DNA of 64,000 nt from Pricia antarctica (GCA_011050085.1 DRGL01000081.1:1-64000), one strand, 5' to 3'. Counted from the first letter of the stretch, positions 1-11,000 are shown. Notes: generated from the letters alone by a model not told the origin. Program-made: numbers and translations.

Positions 1-1805
1 CGGTACGAGTACAAACCTTAGGAGAGGCCATAAATAAAACAGCTTCAATCATAGGTAGCATATATGGCGAATACGAAATTGTAGATGGCCTAAAATTCAA
101 AACACAGGTGGGTCTTGATTATTTCAATTTTAATAATAACAGGTTTGTTCCTTCCTATAATGATGATAGCGAAGGCGGTTCTACACATTCCCAAGCCTTT
201 GCGTCGATTGTCAAAAACTCAGGTGACGGACAGACCTTGCTGTTTACAAATAGTCTCAACTATACGAAGACTTTCGCGGATGTTCACAACGTTGAATTCT
301 TATTGCTGTCCGAAAAGTATGAGAACACTTTTAATTCTACCAATGCTAGTAGTAGAAATTCGATTAGTGATGAGGTAAATCAATTGTCTGATGAACAATC
401 TGCGTTGAGTAGCCAAACTATTGAATATAATAGGATAGGTTACCTGGCCCGTTTGAACTACAATTATGATGGCAAATACATTTTCGCCGGTTCTATTAGA
501 AGGGATGCTTCTTCGCGTTTTGGAGCCAATAATAAGTGGGGATGGTTTCCTTCAGTTGCGTTAGGTTATAATATTGCCAAGGAAAGCTTTATGGAAAATA
601 CCGCGTTTAGCACTTTAAAATTAAGGGGTAGTTATGGCTTGGTCGGTAACGATAACATTGGCAACTACCAGTTTAGCCCAACTTTAAATACTAATTTTCT
701 TTATCCGATTGGAGGTATTGCTGCGGTTGGTACTACAGCAAACGGATTGGCAAATCCCGATTTGAAATGGGAAGAAACATCGATAACCAACATTGGATTT
801 GATTTAGGTCTTTTCCAAGAAAAATTCACGGCTTCGGTCGAATACTTCAATAACACTAGCGATGATTTATTATTGAGCCGCCCGACCCCGACTTCTTTGG
901 GTTTTAACACTGGTAGTGTTACAGAAAATGTGGGTTCTGTGGAAACAAAAGGATTTGAAGTCAATTTAGGTTACAATGATTTTGAGGGTGATTTTACGTG
1001 GTCGGCCAACCTAAACTTTAGTACGGCTACCAATGAAGTGAAGTCTTTGGGCTTGGTCGAGGAAATTACTGGAGGCGGTTTCGAAGGTGCCAATATTTCC
1101 CGAATCATTGTTGGTGAACCTTTGTTTTACTTTTTTGGACTAGTATCCGATGGTATTTATCAATCACAGGCAGAAGTGGATGCTGTTTTCACTGCAGATC
1201 CGGGACAAACGACCGTACAGCCAGGGGATGTTCGATTTTTAGACTTAAACAATGACGGAACCATCACTTCCGATGACCGTACGAATATCGGAAATCCATT
1301 CCCAGATGTTACGTTCGGTCTTAACCTCAATGCTGATTATAAAAATTTCGATGTCAATCTGTTTGTAAATGGAGTTGCGGGTAATGATATCTACAACACT
1401 AATGTTTATGATTTACAAGGACAGACCCGGTTGTTCAATTCAGGTGTTGCGGTGTTAGATAGATGGACGCCCACCAATCCTTCCACCACGGTTCCTAGAG
1501 CACTCGGTGCTCCTCAGAATGTAGCTATATCTGATTATTTTGTAGAAGACGGTTCGTATGTAAGGCTAAAAAACGTTACGTTGGGATATACCTTGCCTAA
1601 TGATTTCCTTAAGGATTACTTCTCAAAATTCAGAATTTATATTAGTGGTCAGAATTTAATAACGATAACCGACTACTCTGGCCTTGATCCTGAGATTTCG
1701 ACTAACAACGATGATGCGTTTACGCAAAACGTGGAGCTAGGCGTTGATCGTGGTAATTATCCACAGCCATTGTCTCTACTTATGGGACTTCAAGTTACTT
1801 TTTAA
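1..1805 (+). CDS. SusC-type TonB-dependent outer membrane transporter, C-terminal part (5' truncated)
   Basis: The reading frame is open from base 3, so the gene starts before the window and about 600 C-terminal residues are present. The visible part is all beta-barrel: alternating aromatic and polar strands, the phrase NADYKNFDVNLFVNG, the late segment VRLKNVTLGYTLP and a last strand ending in LQVTF, all typical of SusC/RagA proteins. The family imports glycans through the outer membrane using TonB energy, with a SusD lipoprotein as lid. The SusD gene follows after about 20 bases, so the two are co-transcribed. Nearby GH10 and GH43 genes suggest xylan-derived oligosaccharides as substrate. 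The signal peptide, carboxypeptidase-like domain and plug lie outside the window. A GTG at 108 is only an internal codon, not the start. Confidence 0.93.
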   Translation, partial: VRVQTLGEAINKTASIIGSIYGEYEIVDGLKFKTQVGLDYFNFNNNRFVPSYNDDSEGGSTHSQAFASIVKNSGDGQTLLFTNSLNYTKTFADVHNVEFLLLSEKYENTFNSTNASSRNSISDEVNQLSDEQSALSSQTIEYNRIGYLARLNYNYDGKYIFAGSIRRDASSRFGANNKWGWFPSVALGYNIAKESFMENTAFSTLKLRGSYGLVGNDNIGNYQFSPTLNTNFLYPIGGIAAVGTTANGLANPDLKWEETSITNIGFDLGLFQEKFTASVEYFNNTSDDLLLSRPTPTSLGFNTGSVTENVGSVETKGFEVNLGYNDFEGDFTWSANLNFSTATNEVKSLGLVEEITGGGFEGANISRIIVGEPLFYFFGLVSDGIYQSQAEVDAVFTADPGQTTVQPGDVRFLDLNNDGTITSDDRTNIGNPFPDVTFGLNLNADYKNFDVNLFVNGVAGNDIYNTNVYDLQGQTRLFNSGVAVLDRWTPTNPSTTVPRALGAPQNVAISDYFVEDGSYVRLKNVTLGYTLPNDFLKDYFSKFRIYISGQNLITITDYSGLDPEISTNNDDAFTQNVELGVDRGNYPQPLSLLMGLQVTF

Positions 1806-1825
1806 AACAAAAAAAAATTGATATC

Positions 1826-3307
1826 ATGAAACGAAGCAAAATTATTCTAACTTTTATCAGCTGTTTTTTGCTGATCAGCTCTTGTAACGATGAGGATTTA
1901 GATCTTACGAATCCAAATCAGTTATCACCTGAGTCTTTCTTTAAAAATGAGGCACAGGTGCAGTCCGCTGTTAATGCGGCATATTCCAATAACCAGACCC
2001 ACGGGCTGTGGTCACGCCACATGTTTTTCATGATGGACAACTTAGCCCAGGAAAATGGAGGTAACCAGCAATTGGAAGCGGATAAAAGACAATACCTCGA
2101 TTATTCCTTTGACTCTAGTCATGGCCCGATTGCCGACTATTGGGAAAGCTGTTTCCGCGGTATCAATAAGGCCAACTTTGTTATTGATAACCAAGATGCC
2201 ATTAATGAAATACCTGATTCCCAAATGAGTCCGGCTAACAAAGCTAAGTACATTGGGGAAGCCAAGTTTTTGAGAGCCCTATATTATTTTTATCTAGTGA
2301 CCCGATTTGGCGGCGTACCCTTGATTATCAACACGCCCCAAGGAGGTGATGGAATTCCTAGAGCAACAGAAAGCGAGGTCTACCAACAGATAATCACCGA
2401 TCTTTCAGAAGCCGCTCCAGTACTATTGCCCAAGGGCCAAGAAGTGAATGGCCGAGCGACTCAGGGTGCTGCCTACGCTATGTTGGGCAAGGTGTATTTG
2501 TTTCAGGAACAATACGAACAGGCATTAAACGCTTTTGATAATGTGACCGGTTACTCACTAGAAGCTAATTATTACGACAATTTTACAGAAGAAAACGAGC
2601 ATGGGGTCGAATCGATTTTTGAAATCGAATATAACGACGAATTAGGAACGGATGCGCAATGGGATTCCAGCGTCAGCGGTGCAGGTCCGAACGAGGCTAC
2701 TTTCCGTGGTCAAGAATACGGTTTGTTGAACTGGTTTAACGTGTACCCATCCGAACGGATTCTTGACGAATTTGAAGCGGGTGATTTGCGATATGCGGCT
2801 AGTTTTTACTCATCGGGAGACGAATATTCCGAAGGAACTATTGTAGATGGCGATCTTGCCGATGCGGCAGGAACCATTCGAAGGGCCGGATGGAGAAAAT
2901 ACCAGAACTATTATAAAGATGCCAGTGAAGATCAAGAATCCGGTATCAATATGAAATACATTCGCTATTCCGATGTATTATTGATGAGGGCAGAATGTGA
3001 AAACCAGTTAGGCAACCAAGCCGTAGCCGTCGGTCTTATAAATCAAGTTCGTGATAGAGCAGGACTTGACAATCTTCCTACAACCTTGACGGAACGACAA
3101 GTTTTCGATGCCATTGTTCATGAAAGGGCCGTAGAACTAGCCGGTGAGCAAATCCGGTTTAACGACTTAATACGATGGGGAATAGCGGCAGATGTTCTCT
3201 CCGACACGAATTTTCAGGAAAGTAAGCATACGCTGCTTCCAATACCCGATCGCGAAATCAGTTCAAACGAGGCCGTTACGTCTGCGGATCAAAATCCTGG
3301 ATATTAA
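1826..3307 (+). CDS. SusD/RagB family glycan-binding outer membrane lipoprotein
   Basis: The 493-residue product begins with a lipoprotein signal (FLLISSC, Cys about residue 20), so it should be anchored to the outer membrane surface. Family marks are an N-terminal NPNQLSPESFF stretch with the AVNAAYS helix, the block GEAKFLRALYYFYLVTRFGGVPL near residues 145-165, the segment NMKYIRYSDVLLMRAECEN, and a C-terminal ERAVELAGEQIRFNDLIRWG followed by LLPIPDREISSN. This is the canonical SusD type with TPR-like helices. It pairs with the preceding SusC and should bind and deliver xylo-oligosaccharides; the substrate is inferred from neighbouring GH10/GH43 genes. A strong terminator follows 50 bases after the stop. 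Confidence 0.95.
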   Translation: MKRSKIILTFISCFLLISSCNDEDLDLTNPNQLSPESFFKNEAQVQSAVNAAYSNNQTHGLWSRHMFFMMDNLAQENGGNQQLEADKRQYLDYSFDSSHGPIADYWESCFRGINKANFVIDNQDAINEIPDSQMSPANKAKYIGEAKFLRALYYFYLVTRFGGVPLIINTPQGGDGIPRATESEVYQQIITDLSEAAPVLLPKGQEVNGRATQGAAYAMLGKVYLFQEQYEQALNAFDNVTGYSLEANYYDNFTEENEHGVESIFEIEYNDELGTDAQWDSSVSGAGPNEATFRGQEYGLLNWFNVYPSERILDEFEAGDLRYAASFYSSGDEYSEGTIVDGDLADAAGTIRRAGWRKYQNYYKDASEDQESGINMKYIRYSDVLLMRAECENQLGNQAVAVGLINQVRDRAGLDNLPTTLTERQVFDAIVHERAVELAGEQIRFNDLIRWGIAADVLSDTNFQESKHTLLPIPDREISSNEAVTSADQNPGY

Positions 3308-3359
3308 GATAGTTAGTTGAGTTTACCCACCGTTCTAGGTAGGTTGAGTATGTTTGATA

Positions 3360-3391
3360 AATAGCGTGTTTCGCGGCACGCTATTTTTTTA
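3360..3391 (+). terminator. Rho-independent terminator after susD
   Basis: The 8-bp stem ATAGCGTG/CACGCTAT (3361-3368 with 3377-3384) encloses an 8-base loop and is followed by seven T. It ends the SusC/SusD transcript and separates it from the decayed GH10 remnant. Confidence 0.85.
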
Positions 3392-3485
3392 ATTCTAAAA
3401 CGGGAATAATAAGTACGATAAAAGAATTGTAACCGTCAAACCATTAAAAAAACAAAAGAAGTGACTTCGACTAATTTCCTCAACG

Positions 3486-4128
3486 TGGCTTAAGCGCTAT
3501 TTGGGTAGAGTTCATTATTGGGACGTAGTCGACGAGGCCAATAACGGTGATTCGAACGACCTTCATAACTCGATTTTTTTGGAAGAAATGGGCGAAAGAG
3601 ATATATGGAGAAATGTTATCAATTTTCGCGAAATGGCAATTTTGACGTACTTTTTGTCAATGATTACAATACATCGTTCAATACCGAAAAGCGTAGTGCT
3701 AGTTTTACCTGGGTTGATAATCTGATATTGTAAGATTCAATAGATGGTGTAGGGGCGTATTTCATATGAATTTCAGTCAAGATTTGATATTTAAAGCTTT
3801 ATAGATGATACTGTTTCGCTTTATCGTTGGTGCATTTTTCCGAGTTGGATATAGGGCAAATCCGAATGGTAATCTGTCAAATTCCTTAACAGTGGACCGG
3901 GCCGTTCAACAACAGGCGAAATACAGGGAAGTGTTTCAAACATATAACGCCATTCCCGATGATAACAAGTTTGCGTTGACTGTTTAGGGCTTACGGGACA
4001 ACGAAACTTGGTCAATCAATTTTTGGGGACAGATTGATTGGCCATTGCTTAACGATGTTCAATATAAACCCAAAAATGCCCACACTGGCTTTTTGGAAGG
4101 TCTTGAATACGTAGAACAGGAATTTTGA
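3486..4128 (+). pseudogene. Decayed GH10 endo-xylanase remnant
   Basis: Three frames of this stretch carry pieces of a GH10 xylanase in the right order. At 3495 onward RYLGRVHYWDVVDEANN matches the acid/base region (normally WDVVNEA; the Glu is kept). From 3635, in another frame, comes LFVNDYNTSFNTEKR, the classic GH10 LFVNDYN block, then WVDNLIL and a stop. After a stretch with short deletions and stops, 3865-4128 reads LTVDRAVQQQAKYREVFQTY and ends GLRDNETWSINFWG...GFLEGLEYVEQEF. In that last part TAG at 3985-3987 stands where the family has Trp (V-W-GLRD), probably TGG to TAG. The N-terminal part of the domain is missing. It cannot encode an active enzyme. It sits where a surface GH10 of the locus would be expected, and an intact GH10 lies at 6772-7932. 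Confidence 0.88.
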
Positions 4129-4177
4129 ATAGTACGAAAACATAGTAGTCTTAAGGTCTCCAAATCCCAATAATTCG

Positions 4178-4213
4178 AAAAGGCCGCAAACAAAGTGTTT
4201 GCGGCCTTTTTTA
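4178..4213. terminator. Bidirectional rho-independent terminator
   Basis: A 12-bp stem AAGGCCGCAAAC/GTTTGCGGCCTT (4180-4191 with 4197-4208) has an A run before it and a T run after it, so it can work on both strands. On the minus strand it lies about 75 bases after the GH43 stop codon and closes that operon. Confidence 0.85.
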
Positions 4214-4284
4214 AAAATTGTTATTTCAAACTGGTTAAGTTTTGCTTAATTAAAGATGCCGTGTTAAACACTATCCCGGACTTA

Positions 4285-5304
4285 CTATTTTCTATACGGT
4301 TCTAAGGTCTCGATACTTCCATCTGATCTATAGGTAATTTCTGCCACCTTGACCGATCGTAAATGGGTAACGCCTTTTGAAAGGCTTGAGTCGTGATAAA
4401 AGAGATACCACTTGCCTTCAACTTCGCAAATCGAGTGGTGGGAGGTCCACCCGATTACAGGATTCAATATTCGACCCCTATATGTAAATGGACCATAGGG
4501 ATTATCGCCGATGGCATAGCAGATATAGTGTGTATCACCGGTCGAATATGAAAAATAATATTTCCCGTTGTATTTATGTAACCAGGCTGCCTCGAAGAAA
4601 CGCTTATCATTATCTTTTTCCAAAAATAGATTCCCGTCAGCATCCAAAATCTGTACCGCCTTTGGTGTTTCGACAAACTGCAGTAAGTCATCCGTCATTT
4701 TGGCAACGATAGGTAGTAGGGCAGTTTCTTCCGGTATAGGGAGCTCATTCGTCTCAGCATATGAATTGTTGCGATACTTCTGAAGCTGTCCGCCCCAAAT
4801 TCCGCCGAAATACATGTAATAACTACCATCCTCATCCTCAAAAACCGCGGGATCTATGGAGTAGCTGCCTTCTATGGCCTTTGGCTGTGGAGAAAAAGGT
4901 CCGGTAGGCGAATCACCAACGGCAACCCCGATTTGGAAACGTCCCTCGTAATTTCTAGCGGGAAAAAAGAGATAGTATTTTCCATTCTTATGGGCCGCGT
5001 CGGGTGCCCACATCTGTTTCTCCGCCCAGGGCACATCCTGTACGTGAAGGGCCACTCCGTTATCAACTGCCTCGCTCGTTATACTATCCATCGATATCAC
5101 ATGATAATCTTCCATGGCAAAATGGCTTCCCAAATCATCGAAAGGAACCCCTGCATCGATATCATGGGAAGGATAGATATAAATCTTCCCATTAAAATAA
5201 TGGGCCGATGGATCGGCAGTATAGATGTGGTTCACTAATGGCTGTGATATTGCTCTGTCGTTCAAATCGTCAAAATCGATATGTTCTATAGAATCTTCGG
5301 GCAT
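4285..5304 (-). CDS. Glycoside hydrolase family 43 (probable beta-xylosidase/arabinofuranosidase), cytoplasmic
   Basis: The 339-residue protein has the five-bladed GH43 pattern. TADPSAHYFNGKIYIYPSHD (about 29-48) carries the general-base Asp, SIDPAVFEDEDGSYYMYFGG (about 148-167) the pKa-modulating Asp, and EAAWLHKYNGKYYFSYS (about 238) the acid Glu. There is no signal peptide or lipobox, so it should act in the cytoplasm on oligosaccharides brought in by the symporter encoded 10 bases upstream. It is the last gene of the GH10-symporter-GH43 operon. Family membership is firm; beta-xylosidase activity is an inference from the partner GH10, and an arabinofuranosidase is the alternative. Confidence 0.9.
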   Translation of the reverse strand: MPEDSIEHIDFDDLNDRAISQPLVNHIYTADPSAHYFNGKIYIYPSHDIDAGVPFDDLGSHFAMEDYHVISMDSITSEAVDNGVALHVQDVPWAEKQMWAPDAAHKNGKYYLFFPARNYEGRFQIGVAVGDSPTGPFSPQPKAIEGSYSIDPAVFEDEDGSYYMYFGGIWGGQLQKYRNNSYAETNELPIPEETALLPIVAKMTDDLLQFVETPKAVQILDADGNLFLEKDNDKRFFEAAWLHKYNGKYYFSYSTGDTHYICYAIGDNPYGPFTYRGRILNPVIGWTSHHSICEVEGKWYLFYHDSSLSKGVTHLRSVKVAEITYRSDGSIETLEPYRK

Positions 5305-5314
5305 GTTTGTATGT

Positions 5315-6775
5315 TTAGGATTTAGTTCTTCTAGCTTTTAAATCGGATTCTATCTCAACTTCCATCTTTTTGTTAATCTCATAAAAGAAAAGCAATCCAA
5401 TCCCTACTAAAAAAGGGATGGCCGGATATATACTGACTAACATTTTAGTACCTTGAACAGCACTTTCAGGCTGTACGATGGCTTCACCGATGTTAGCTGC
5501 TTCTTTCGTAATGTAGGCATAGAGGCCTAATATTCCAGCGACCAATGCACTTCCGATACTAAGTCCGCCTTTTAGCCCAACCATCATCGCAGAAAAAATA
5601 ATTCCTGTGGCACGTCGGTGGTTCTTCCATTCTGAATAATCGGCAACATCGGCAATCATAGCCCATAATAACGGAATAGTAAGTCCGTAGAAAAAGCCGT
5701 GTAAAATCTGTGAACTAAACATTAGAAAGACATCTGTTTTGGAAAAGAAATAAAAGACCATAATAAAAAGAGTAGAGATAAATAGGGCTACTCTAAAAAC
5801 ATCCTTTTTACCGAACCTGTCGGCAAATCGTTTGGAAAAGGTGATACCGACAATCATAAAAATAATGCCTCCTGCATTGAATAGACCAAAGCCGGCAGAA
5901 ACGGGATTTTCACCAAAGAAGTTCACACCTATGCCCGATAAAAAGTTTAATATGGGGCGTATAAAATTTGAGAGCGTTTCTGCATCCACATAATTTTCAA
6001 AGTAGTATACGTATGAGCCACCTTTCATGGCCAAGGTTATGAAAATCAAAGTGGTTACGACAAGAATAATAATCCAAGGCCTATTTTTAAAGAGATCGCC
6101 AAGATCTTCCCTTAAACTAGATTCTTGATCCAGCGTGGGTACGATACGTTCTTTGGTCGTAAAAAAAGTGATCAGTAGCATGACCGTTCCTATAATCGCC
6201 AACCATGTCATTACGATTTCGATGCCTACCGCTTTGTCGCCTCCACCGGCAGATTCAATAATAGGAAACATAAATACTTGTACAAAGAACTGGGCGAACA
6301 TGACGGCTACAAAACGATATGATGAAAGACTATTACGCTCCGACATATCACCGGTTATAACGCCACTCAAGGCAGAATACGGTAAGTTGTTGGCCGCATA
6401 AAGTAGCAATAGCAAGGTATAGGTGACAACGGCATAAATGACTTTCCCCTTATATTCAAAATCTGGTGTGCTAAAGGCCAAAAGTGCTACAACGCCCAAA
6501 GGAATGGCCGTAAATAGAATCCAGGGTCTGAATTTTCCCCATCTTGAGCGGGTTCTATCCGCTAGTGCCCCAATAATCGGGTTGAAGCCAAAGGCTGCAA
6601 CAAGACCTACACTTAACATAATTACCGAAGCATCATTGGTTTTAAGCCCGTATATATCGGTATAAAAATAGGCGAGGTAGGTAATTAATGTCTGGAAAAC
6701 CAGATTTGCGGCAAGGTCTCCCAAACTATAACCCACTTTTTCTTTGAACGATAATTTTTGCGTATTCAAACTCAT
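5315..6775 (-). CDS. MFS sugar:cation symporter of the GPH family
   Basis: The 486-residue protein has about 12 hydrophobic segments. It starts LSFKEKVGYSLGDLAANL, the hallmark of glycoside-pentoside-hexuronide symporters (XynB/XylP/MelB group), followed by ADRTRSRWGKFRPWIL in the first cytoplasmic loop and WAMIADVADYSEWKNHRRATG in the second half. It should move xylose oligosaccharides or xylosides across the inner membrane with a cation. Its ATG overlaps the GH10 stop codon by four bases and the GH43 gene follows after ten, so the three are translationally coupled: cut outside, import, trim inside. Confidence 0.93.
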   Translation of the reverse strand: MSLNTQKLSFKEKVGYSLGDLAANLVFQTLITYLAYFYTDIYGLKTNDASVIMLSVGLVAAFGFNPIIGALADRTRSRWGKFRPWILFTAIPLGVVALLAFSTPDFEYKGKVIYAVVTYTLLLLLYAANNLPYSALSGVITGDMSERNSLSSYRFVAVMFAQFFVQVFMFPIIESAGGGDKAVGIEIVMTWLAIIGTVMLLITFFTTKERIVPTLDQESSLREDLGDLFKNRPWIIILVVTTLIFITLAMKGGSYVYYFENYVDAETLSNFIRPILNFLSGIGVNFFGENPVSAGFGLFNAGGIIFMIVGITFSKRFADRFGKKDVFRVALFISTLFIMVFYFFSKTDVFLMFSSQILHGFFYGLTIPLLWAMIADVADYSEWKNHRRATGIIFSAMMVGLKGGLSIGSALVAGILGLYAYITKEAANIGEAIVQPESAVQGTKMLVSIYPAIPFLVGIGLLFFYEINKKMEVEIESDLKARRTKS

Positions 6776-7932
6776 AAGGCTAGTTTTTGATTGGGTTGCG
6801 TTTTAAGGCCGATTACGCTATCGTATATATTTTTCCGGTTGTATTCCCTATCAAACAACAAAGGATAGTTTGTTCGCCCTCTAATAGGCCAACCATTTAG
6901 CCAAGAATTAGCATCGCCCACGCCCCAAAAGGTCACGCGGCTAATTTTATCTTTGTGTTTAAGGAATAATTTAAAGATATCGGTATACCTATTTGCCAGT
7001 TTCAACTGCACAGAATCGGGTAAACCACTAGCATATGGATTCATTTTTTCATCGCCTTCGAATTCCCTAAAATTTTGGCTAACTTCAGCGCCCTCCATGT
7101 CCCAAGGGTTGGGTAAGACCGTAATGTCTAGTTCGGTAATCATCACCTTCACCCCAAGGGCGGCATAAGCGAGAATGCTTTTTTCGACTTCCGCCAAATC
7201 AGGTTCTTCTAGACCCCAATGACCCTGCATGCCTACCCCACTAATACGTGCACCACTTTCTTGAACCAATTTGACCAGCCTTACCGCGCCTTCCCTTTTT
7301 TCGGGTTTCCACATATTATAGTCATTATAGTAGAGTTCGGCTTCGGGGTCGGCCTCTGCTGCCTGCTTAAAGGCAAGAGGTAGATAGCCATCGCCCATAA
7401 CTTTTAGAAATACAGATTCCCGTAGAGAGCCATCTTCATTTAGCGCTTCATTGACCACATCCCAACCGTGAATTTTACCTTTATACCTTCCTGCTACTGT
7501 ATTGATATGCTCCTTAATATATTTGGCCATTATCGTGCTATCGGTCAGCGTATTCATCCAAGGTCCGATTTGGCTGTGCCAAACCAAAGTATGCCCGATG
7601 ATTTCCATCTCATTTTCTTCACCCAGCGCTACGAATTTATCCGATAGATCAAAGTTGAAGGTGTCGGCAACTGGGTGTATTTCTTCCCATTTCATGATAT
7701 TCTCAGGGGTTATACTACTAAAATCTCTTTTCAGAACCTTTAGTGCTAGGGTATCTTTTTGTAAGATTATAGCTTCATTAATAGCTGCTCCAATAGTAAA
7801 GTCTTTTGAATAGGTAGTCTTTAACGAGGGTGTTACAGGCGGCGTACTGTTTTCAGTTTTATCCGGTTTATCGGAGCAGTTGGTGAATTGAAGAAAAAGC
7901 GCAAAAAATAGGGTCCTAAAAATTAATCTCAT
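6772..7932 (-). CDS. GH10 endo-1,4-beta-xylanase lipoprotein
   Basis: The 386-residue product begins with a lipoprotein signal (FLQFTNC, Cys about residue 19), then a single GH10 barrel. Visible landmarks are GHTLVWHSQIGPWM, the acid/base Glu in GWDVVNEALNEDG, LYYNDYN, the strand GVGMQGHWG, the nucleophile Glu in VMITELDITVLP, and the C-terminal VTFWGVGDANSWLNGWPIRG. It should hydrolyse xylan or long xylo-oligosaccharides at the cell surface or in the periplasm. No carbohydrate-binding module is present. It heads the operon with the GPH symporter and GH43. A degraded relative lies at 3486-4128 on the other strand. Confidence 0.95.
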   Translation of the reverse strand: MRLIFRTLFFALFLQFTNCSDKPDKTENSTPPVTPSLKTTYSKDFTIGAAINEAIILQKDTLALKVLKRDFSSITPENIMKWEEIHPVADTFNFDLSDKFVALGEENEMEIIGHTLVWHSQIGPWMNTLTDSTIMAKYIKEHINTVAGRYKGKIHGWDVVNEALNEDGSLRESVFLKVMGDGYLPLAFKQAAEADPEAELYYNDYNMWKPEKREGAVRLVKLVQESGARISGVGMQGHWGLEEPDLAEVEKSILAYAALGVKVMITELDITVLPNPWDMEGAEVSQNFREFEGDEKMNPYASGLPDSVQLKLANRYTDIFKLFLKHKDKISRVTFWGVGDANSWLNGWPIRGRTNYPLLFDREYNRKNIYDSVIGLKTQPNQKLAL

Positions 7933-8049
7933 TATAACATGTTTGGATAGAGCGGTTTCAGATTATAAATATCCAATAAAATTAGACATCTAATTAGCAA
8001 AAATGAAGCATTCGCTATTAGAATTGAGTTATTAATAAAATAATCGGAA

Positions 8050-11000
8050 TTATTGCTCAGCGACTTCTTTTACTTCTGTAGGTAGAATACCAAAATGCGA
8101 TTTAAAGCAGCTGGTAAAATAGGAGGGTGACGAAAAGCCGACCTTAAAGCTTATTTCCCCAATAGATTCATTGGTATTCAATATCATTTCCTTCGATTTC
8201 TCCAATCGTACGACCCTTAAAAACTGGTTTGCAGTCTGCCCGGTCAGTGCCTTAATTTTACGATAAAGTTGACTACGGCTAAGTTTTAGCTCTTCGGCAA
8301 GGTTTTCAACATTTAAGTTCGGATCGTCAATGTTGGTGTGAACATAGTTGAGCACCTTGGTTATAAATTCTTTATCGAGCGGGGTGCCGCTGTCTTTCAC
8401 TTCCGTTTTTAAAATGTCGCCAAAATATTTATTGAACAGTAGCTGTCGGTTGAGTATCAATTGTTTTAGCTGAGATTGTAAGACCTTCATCTCAAAAGGT
8501 TTGCTTAAATACACATCGGCTCCAGCTTCGATGCCCTTTACCAAGTCGTCGCTCATAGCCTTTGCGGTCAACATCAATACTGGTATATGACTGGTTTTTA
8601 AGTCTTCTCGCAATGCGGTACAAAAGGCAATACCATCCATTTCGGGCATTACGACATCGGTTAAGATAATATCGGGTATGAGTTTTCCGGCTACGGTCAA
8701 AGCTTCTTGTCCGTTGCTAGCCTCGGTGATGATATAGTTTTGTTTTAGGGCGTTTTTTAAGTAGTTTCTAAGCTCGATATTGTCTTCGACCATTAATAGG
8801 GTATGCTTTTTTGTAGAGGTCGAGGCTGTTATGTCTTCCGGGGTAATCGAATTATCCCCCATAGTTTCGGGAACGGATGGTGTAGTCTCTTCCGTTTTGA
8901 TGAACAGTTCCGAAAATTCAAAGTGCTTATTGCCTAAAGGCATAATGATTTTAAACGTAGTACCCTTGTTTTCTGCACTGACCACATCAATTTTACCCTT
9001 ATGGAGGGTAACGAAATTTCGTACCACCTCAAGACCGATACCCGTACCACCGTAATATTGTTGGTTCATCTCCTCAGCCTGATAAAAGCGTTCGAAAATA
9101 TTATCGATTTCTTGTTTCTTTATTCCTGATCCGGTATCGGTGATGGCTATTTGCATGGCAGGCAACAGTTTTTCACTGTCGATGAGGGGAAACGATACGT
9201 CGCTATCGCAGCGGGAAACGCTTACACTTACAGCCCCATTATCTGGAGTTGCCTTGAACGCATTGGATAGTATGTTGAATACTATTTTCTCAAGCATTCC
9301 GGGGTCAGACCAAAGTAGTAGTTCTTGAGCGTCGGCTTCTGTAGATAAAAGGATATTTCGCTGTAGTGCCTCGTCTTCAAAATAATCCGTTATTTCTTTT
9401 ATGAAAGCTACGACCTCGATTCGGGACGCCCTTACCGGCATTTTATCAAGCTGCAATTTTCTAAAATCTAAAAGTTCGTCGACGAGCCGTGATAAACGGG
9501 CCGTGTTTTTTTGGATTATTCGATGTTTATCACGGATCCTTGGGGGTAAATCGATTTCCGTATCGCCGATGATGTCGGCCAGTGGATTTGTAATTAAAGT
9601 TAGCGGGGTTCGGAATTCATGTGATATATTAGTGAAGAACTGAATTTTTCTGTCGTTCAATGCTTCTTCCTGAATCCGCCTCTCCCTTTCCAACTTTATC
9701 ATTCGCCTTTCCTTTATCCGATCATAAAATAGACGGTATCCCATTGTAAAGAGCAATAGCCCCAATAGAAAATAGCAGACAAAGGCCAGATTCGTAGACC
9801 ACCAAGGTGGAAATATTTCGATGGGCAAGACGATAGGTGTATCACCCCACACCCCATCGTTGTTCGCTGCCTTCACTTTAAAAATATAATTGCCTTTGGG
9901 AAGGTTGGTATAGGTGGCACTTCTCAAATTGCCTACGAAATTATAGGTGTCTTCAAATCCCTCTAACATATAGGCATATTCATTCTGTTCAGGGCGTGTG
10001 TAACTGATTCCGACATAGTCTATGGTAAATACTGACTGTTTATGTCCTAACTTCAAATTTTTGGTTTCCGATAGCACATGCTCGATAGGCGAACCTTGGC
10101 TACCGGGTTCTACGGGTCTGTTGAAGAGTTTGAGTCCTGAAAAATATAGCGAGGGCGGGTTTTGATTTATAGGGATGGTGCCCGGCATGAAGTAATTTAT
10201 CCCTCGATAACTTCCGAAATAAAGACTACCGTCTTCATCCTTTACAACGGAGTTATTATTGAAATCATTGGCCAAAAGCCCGTCGTCTTTGGTGAAATTC
10301 GTAAACGAACCCGTATCGATATCCAATTTTGAAAGTCCCTTGTTTCCGCCGAACCACAAATTTTTACCACTTTCTATTAGGGCTGACACTGTCTCCTGTT
10401 CAATGCCATTGTTTTTGGTATACCACAGAAATGAATCCTTTTTTTTATCATATTTGCATAGGCCGTCACCATCAGTACCTATCCACATTATTCCGTCGGC
10501 ACCTTCATGGAGGGATAGTATGGAATGGCTACCGGAATCATTTCCCAAAGGTTTGTACATCGCCTCGGTCATCGGTATAACGTCAAAACCCGCCAGGCTA
10601 TCCTGTATTATCTTAAACAAACCTTCGCGGGTGCCAAGCCAGATAGCGCCATCACTGTCGATTAAAACCTTCCTAATATCAGCAGAATCCATATTATCGG
10701 TAATAAATCTGGGCGAGTCATAAAAAGTAAATATTTCGCTAATAGTGTTGTAGGAATGTAGTCCTTTCAAAAATGTACCTATCCAAATAATCCCTCGATC
10801 ATCTTCCGCAAAGCTCAAAATACGGTTTGAGGTTAAGGCATTATCGGTAGTATTTGTATTAAAATTTTTAAAGCTTTTACTATCCTTTTCAAGATAGAAA
10901 ATTCCAGAATTCCACGTACCGATCCAGAAGTTATCATTGCTGTCCATGAAAACGGTTTGAACATCCAACGCCGTAAGTCCGGATGCTATAGGGTTCTCAG

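Noticed and set aside
4933-5238. Open frame of 101 codons on the plus strand inside the GH43 gene
   Set aside because: It is antisense to a clear GH43 coding region and its translation has no domain-like pattern.
10259-10723. Open frame of 154 codons antisense to the HTCS gene
   Set aside because: It lies within the propeller-coding part of the HTCS; composition is that of a shadow frame and there is no promoter.
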